Origin: Hirsutella rhossiliensis
Lineage: Eukaryota; Ascomycota; Sordariomycetes; Hypocreales; Ophiocordycipitaceae
Direction of reading: 5' to 3'
Assembly: GCF_020360975.1 (NCBI RefSeq)
Contig: NW_025408673.1
Coordinates: 372,001 to 436,000 of the forward strand
DNA length: 64,000 bases
Shown in pieces: positions 60,801 through 64,000 of the stretch. A program made the translations under genes and the position numbers. A model generated the notes under the pieces. It did no database searches. It saw nothing but the letters and a program-made list of their open reading frames with translations, and was not told the origin of the DNA. Every line of letters starts with the position of its first letter. Within the stretch, counting starts at the first letter, position 1.

Positions 60801-62880
60801 GACTTAAATTTCCTTATACGGCTGGTCCGGCCGTATTAAGGTCCGTCTAGAAATTCGTCTCTTAGTCTTTCCTTAGCTATAGTATTCGCATTCGACGGTC
60901 TTTAGGCCCCTTATTCGTACGCCTTATTATTAACCTAACTTATATAAAGCTAGGGGGCCCGGGTAACTAAGTCGTACGTGCTAAAGAATGCCGTCTCCTT
61001 AGGTTGCTAGAAGAGGGTCCTTTATAGTAGACCTATTCCTCCTAGTAGGGAAAGCTAACTTCTCGAGAGGTTCCTTCCTAAGGATAGGTTAGAATTCGAG
61101 AATAAATTAACCGAATTTCTCCTCGATAAGCCTAATAGTCTAATTCTTCTAGACTAGCCTTATAGGCTTAGATATTATATCCTAGAAAATTCCTTCCTCT
61201 TAAAGAAGGCGGAAGGAAATCAGGCTTATTAAAAATCGAGGGTAAAAAGCTACCCTTTTTCTTCGAAGAATTCGCATAGATCTATTAGGTAATTTTATCG
61301 TAAAATTCACCCTTCCGTATCCCTCTATCTATACGGTTAATTCTCCGGTAATAAGATATTCCCTCCGTGCTTTCTTAAAGGACCGGAATCGTAAGAGTAT
61401 ATTATAGATATCGAGGGAAGTACTAGAGTTAAGGATAGCTGATTTTCGTAGGGGATAGTCGGAGGGTCCTAACGGTTAGTCGTACTAATCCGTAGGAAAG
61501 ATAAATGCCGGATTTACTATACTAACAATTTTTCCTTAAATTTATAGTAGCGGCGTTAGTTACTATTTCTTAGTAACCTAAATCTCGTCTATCTTCTTCT
61601 ATAACGAGGGGTCCTCCTTAAGAGACTATTATACTATTTCTTATAGCCTCTTTAAAGGGTTAATTCCTTTAAGTCGGTTTTCCTTAAAGACCTACTAGTA
61701 TTATAATAATCGATAACCTAGGGATTTATATATTAGGTAGCCGTTTTATCGTTTAGTCTTTTATTTCTTCGAGGAATCCTCGTCCCGATCTAGAAGGTCT
61801 GCTTAAAAACCTCCCCTTTTTACCCCTTATTGCTAATTTTAATAAAGAGGTTCGATTTCGACTAGTTCCCTGATTTTTCGACTAACGGACTAAAAGGTCT
61901 ATTAGGGGACTAGTCGGGCCGGTCTAACTAACGGGACCGTGGCAGGGCCTAGAGTAAGAGGCGGAGCCGGGGCTGGGCCTAGGGCAGCCGTTAAAGACGG
62001 TATTAATACTCTCGAGGGAGGTAGAGCCGAAGGAGCAATAGCCGCAGCAGCAGCAGCGGGAGCCGTAGTAATAGGGGCTGCAGCAGCTATAGGGGCAGCA
62101 GGTCGAGCCGTCTAGGTCGAGTGCTAGCCACGAATAAATAAGACTGCTTGCTATTATACTCTAGTAGCCTCTTTATCTAGTTCCCGGCTAGCCTCTCGAA
62201 AGATAGTCGAGTAACCGTTACTAATAGGCTTTATTAGTAGAGATATATCCTATAGCTACTAGCCGGAAAGAGCTTCTATAAGGAAGTATTAGTTAGCTTC
62301 TTTAAGGATTTCTTCCTACTTAGCTAGCTACGAAGAAGCTAGTAGGTTCCTAGTAGAAAAGGCTCCTAGGTAGGCCGTATAGGTCTTCCTAATACGGTTA
62401 GTTATATAGCCCCTCGAGGGAGCTATTAAGGTCTCGAGCTTTAAACGCTACTGCCTAAGAGTCTCTTCCTCTTAAAGAGTAATTAGCTTTACGGTACTAA
62501 CGGATTCCGTTATCGCCGTATATATAGTAGTTAGTAGCTTCGTCTTATAAAGGTATTCCTTATAGTAACTCTCGTAGTTACCTAAGGTAGCAGAAAATGC
62601 TCTTTATTATATAGAGGTTAGCTCGGAGAAGAGGGACGCTCCCTCTATAAATTCCGTTGCCCTAGGACGAAGAGGGGGCTCGAGAGGGTCTTACTTATTA
62701 GAGAAGACTAAATTATAGATAGTTCTATCTATACGAGCCCGTAGCTCCTTTACCTATTTATCTTAATCTTAGGGCTCTATAAGAATCGTCCTACGGACTA
62801 TAAGGACGGTAGAGGAGTCGGTTTTCGTTATCGTTACGGGGAAGGGTAGAAAAGTCGGTTAAAAATCGGCTTTTCTAGTA
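57850..62880 (-). pseudogene. Copia-3 gag-pol remnant
   Basis: The minus strand repeats the Copia-1 polyprotein order, with RNase H at about 57900-58620, reverse transcriptase about 58850-59420, integrase about 60350-61000, and gag toward 62880. The active-site motif YVDD (complement of 58941-58952) is intact. TAG/TAA codons still interrupt the frame, so it is inactive. An Ala-rich stretch from GCA/GCC repeats lies near 62040-62105, within gag. Confidence 0.85.
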
Positions 62881-62973
62881 AGAGAGGTAAAAGGAAGCTA
62901 TAAGGGATATAAGAAAGGTGCCTTTTATAGTAGCCGGAGGGTATAGGAATTCTATTCCTCCTAGGCTTATAAC

Positions 62974-63460
62974 TCTTATAAAGAGAGATATAAGAAGTAT
63001 ATATAAAATACACGAAGGTAAAATTAAAAGTAAGGGGTCGGATAGGCAAGGTAGAGAGATTTAATTCTTATAGGGGCAGTAATTATAGTAAGGGAGTAAT
63101 TATTATATTGCCTTAATTATCCTTCTTTCCTTTATCTAACGCCCCTCTTTATACCCGTCTAGCATCTTAATTAATAAAGAATATCCTACTTAAAGAAGCT
63201 ATTAATATCCCTTTAACTACCGAGCTTTTTACCGGTTTTTCCCCTCCTTTCTAGCCGTTGCCGGTATATCCGTCTTATCTCTCGCTACCTTTATAGGAAG
63301 CTATCGCTACTTTTGCTTCCCCTTATACCCTTACCCTCCTTTCTATACCTCTTTTTAGCCCCTTCTTCCTTTTTCTATACCGGGTGTTTTTTAGCTTCCT
63401 TAGTCCCTCTTACTAAAGGATATCTTTAAGAACTACGAAATTAAGCTACGCTTCGCGATA
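62974..63460 (-). repeat. Copia-3 5' LTR
   Basis: The plus strand starts tcttataaagagag and ends cttcgcgata just before the duplication aggtt. The internal leader on its left is the complement of gttataagcctagg, as in Copia-2. Confidence 0.9.
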
Positions 63461-63465
63461 AGGTT

Positions 63466-63494
63466 ATCCCTTAAGAATAATATTAATTATTATA
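63466..63494 (+). repeat. Gypsy-B-family LTR, right part
   Basis: atcccttaagaataatatta and the following bases to tata correspond to the end of the Gypsy-B LTR (19528-19556). This completes the LTR broken at 57107. Confidence 0.75.
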
Positions 63495-64000
63495 TAATAA
63501 AGCTAAGTATCTTAGTTTTAACTACTAAACTTAGCGATATTTAATGCTATCCTTAGTAGCCTCGACTAGCGCTAACTAACTATACCTTACCCCTTCTTCT
63601 TAGTTATACTTATAACCTAGCGCCCTTAATATAACCCTCTTACCGCTAGTTTACTATAATCTAAGTAAGCTATCCTTAAGGACTATAAAAAGAGCTAGTA
63701 TAACTTACTATCTTTATTAGTTTATTCTCCTTATCCTCTCTTTTAATAGGCGCCTTATAGTCTATATCTTAGCCTTATATACTAGTAGCTATTTACTAAC
63801 TCTTAAATTTCCTCTTATCTTATTTCTTTACTCTTTTTATTTATCTATAATAGCTATTTATTATAATATTAAGAGCGCCCTACGAGCTATTATAAGAAGC
63901 TAGTATAAAAAGACCTTACTTTATAAGGAGGTAAGTAGTTATTTTTTAAGAGCTTAAAGATATTATAGCTTATATAAAAAGTTAAATAATATATTATTCC
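63495..64000 (-). mobile_element. LINE-2b 5' continuation (probable)
   Basis: The segment lies beyond the nested Gypsy LTR and Copia-3, where the upstream part of LINE-2b should resume. Minus-strand frames are broken by TAG/TAA, and I see no diagnostic motif. The assignment rests on position and similar composition. It runs off the window. Confidence 0.4.

Larger units (their letters stand above)
57108..63460 (-). mobile_element. Copia-3: Ty1/copia LTR retrotransposon, minus strand, full length
   Basis: LTRs of 487 bp (57108-57594, 62974-63460) lie in minus orientation with the duplication aggtt on both sides (57103-57107, 63461-63465). The internal region is collinear with Copia-1 and Copia-2. 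It interrupts a Gypsy-type LTR, which in turn interrupts LINE-2b. By eye it is less degraded than Copia-2: the 3' LTR keeps CTTCGCGATA. Confidence 0.93.

Noticed and set aside
62834..63049. Minus-strand frame of 71 codons
   Set aside because: It covers the Copia-3 leader and 5' LTR edge; it is hydrophobic by composition and is not conserved in Copia-1 or Copia-2.

Overview
The window looks like an AT-rich, gene-poor compartment of a filamentous ascomycete (Pezizomycotina) genome. Almost all of it is transposon debris carrying the signature of repeat-induced point mutation (RIP): CpA and TpG are strikingly scarce, TpA is everywhere, and coding frames are full of TAG/TAA where CAG/CAA would be expected. 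The only stretch of normal composition is an island at about 41,940-45,640. It holds one recognisable host gene, a minus-strand amidase-signature hydrolase with 8 or 9 short introns, whose exons join in frame to about 514 codons.

Layout. 1-793: unassigned RIP'd DNA, target of the first Copia. 799-7114: Copia-1 (+), TSD aactt. 7120-8692: remnant 'element Y' (+ reading) interrupted by a 299-bp tandem array (7766-8432) that contains a tRNA-like module. 8705-30120: one minus-strand LINE-1 copy cut into four pieces by Gypsy-A (11845-18777, minus, TSD ttagc), Gypsy-B (19093-26923, plus, TSD gaagt) and a 710-bp solo LTR (27387-28096, TSD taacc). 30121-32480: rest of element Y and a second LINE family (LINE-2a, minus). 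32480-33487: LTR fragment and featureless AT-rich DNA. 33493-33978: solo Copia LTR (TSD ataat). 35244-41610: Copia-2 (+, TSD ataat). 41611-45640: repeat-flanked island with the amidase. 45648-51638: a contiguous LINE-1 copy (+). 51650-52770: AT-rich remains. 52775-64000: element Y fragment and LINE-2b (minus), interrupted by a Gypsy-B-type LTR that is itself split by Copia-3 (57108-63460, minus, TSD aggtt).

How it fits together. Target-site duplications and the continuity of interrupted elements give a relative history: LINE-1 entered element Y/LINE-2; Gypsy-A, Gypsy-B and the 710-bp LTR element then entered LINE-1; Copia-3 entered a Gypsy LTR already sitting in LINE-2. None of these elements has an uninterrupted pol frame, although some catalytic motifs survive (YVDD in Copia-1 and Copia-3, GDFN in LINE-1). 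The less expected signals are a tandem array of tRNA-like modules separated by 66-bp duplicated host sequence, a promoter-like start plus an Ala/Asn-rich reading frame antisense to Gypsy-A, a 21-bp micro-inversion over the reverse-transcriptase active site of LINE-2b, and an amidase that is either disrupted or intact depending on one splice choice. I found no rRNA, canonical tRNA, CRISPR or prokaryotic features. All boundaries were read by eye; unless a duplication is quoted they are accurate to roughly 10-50 bases.
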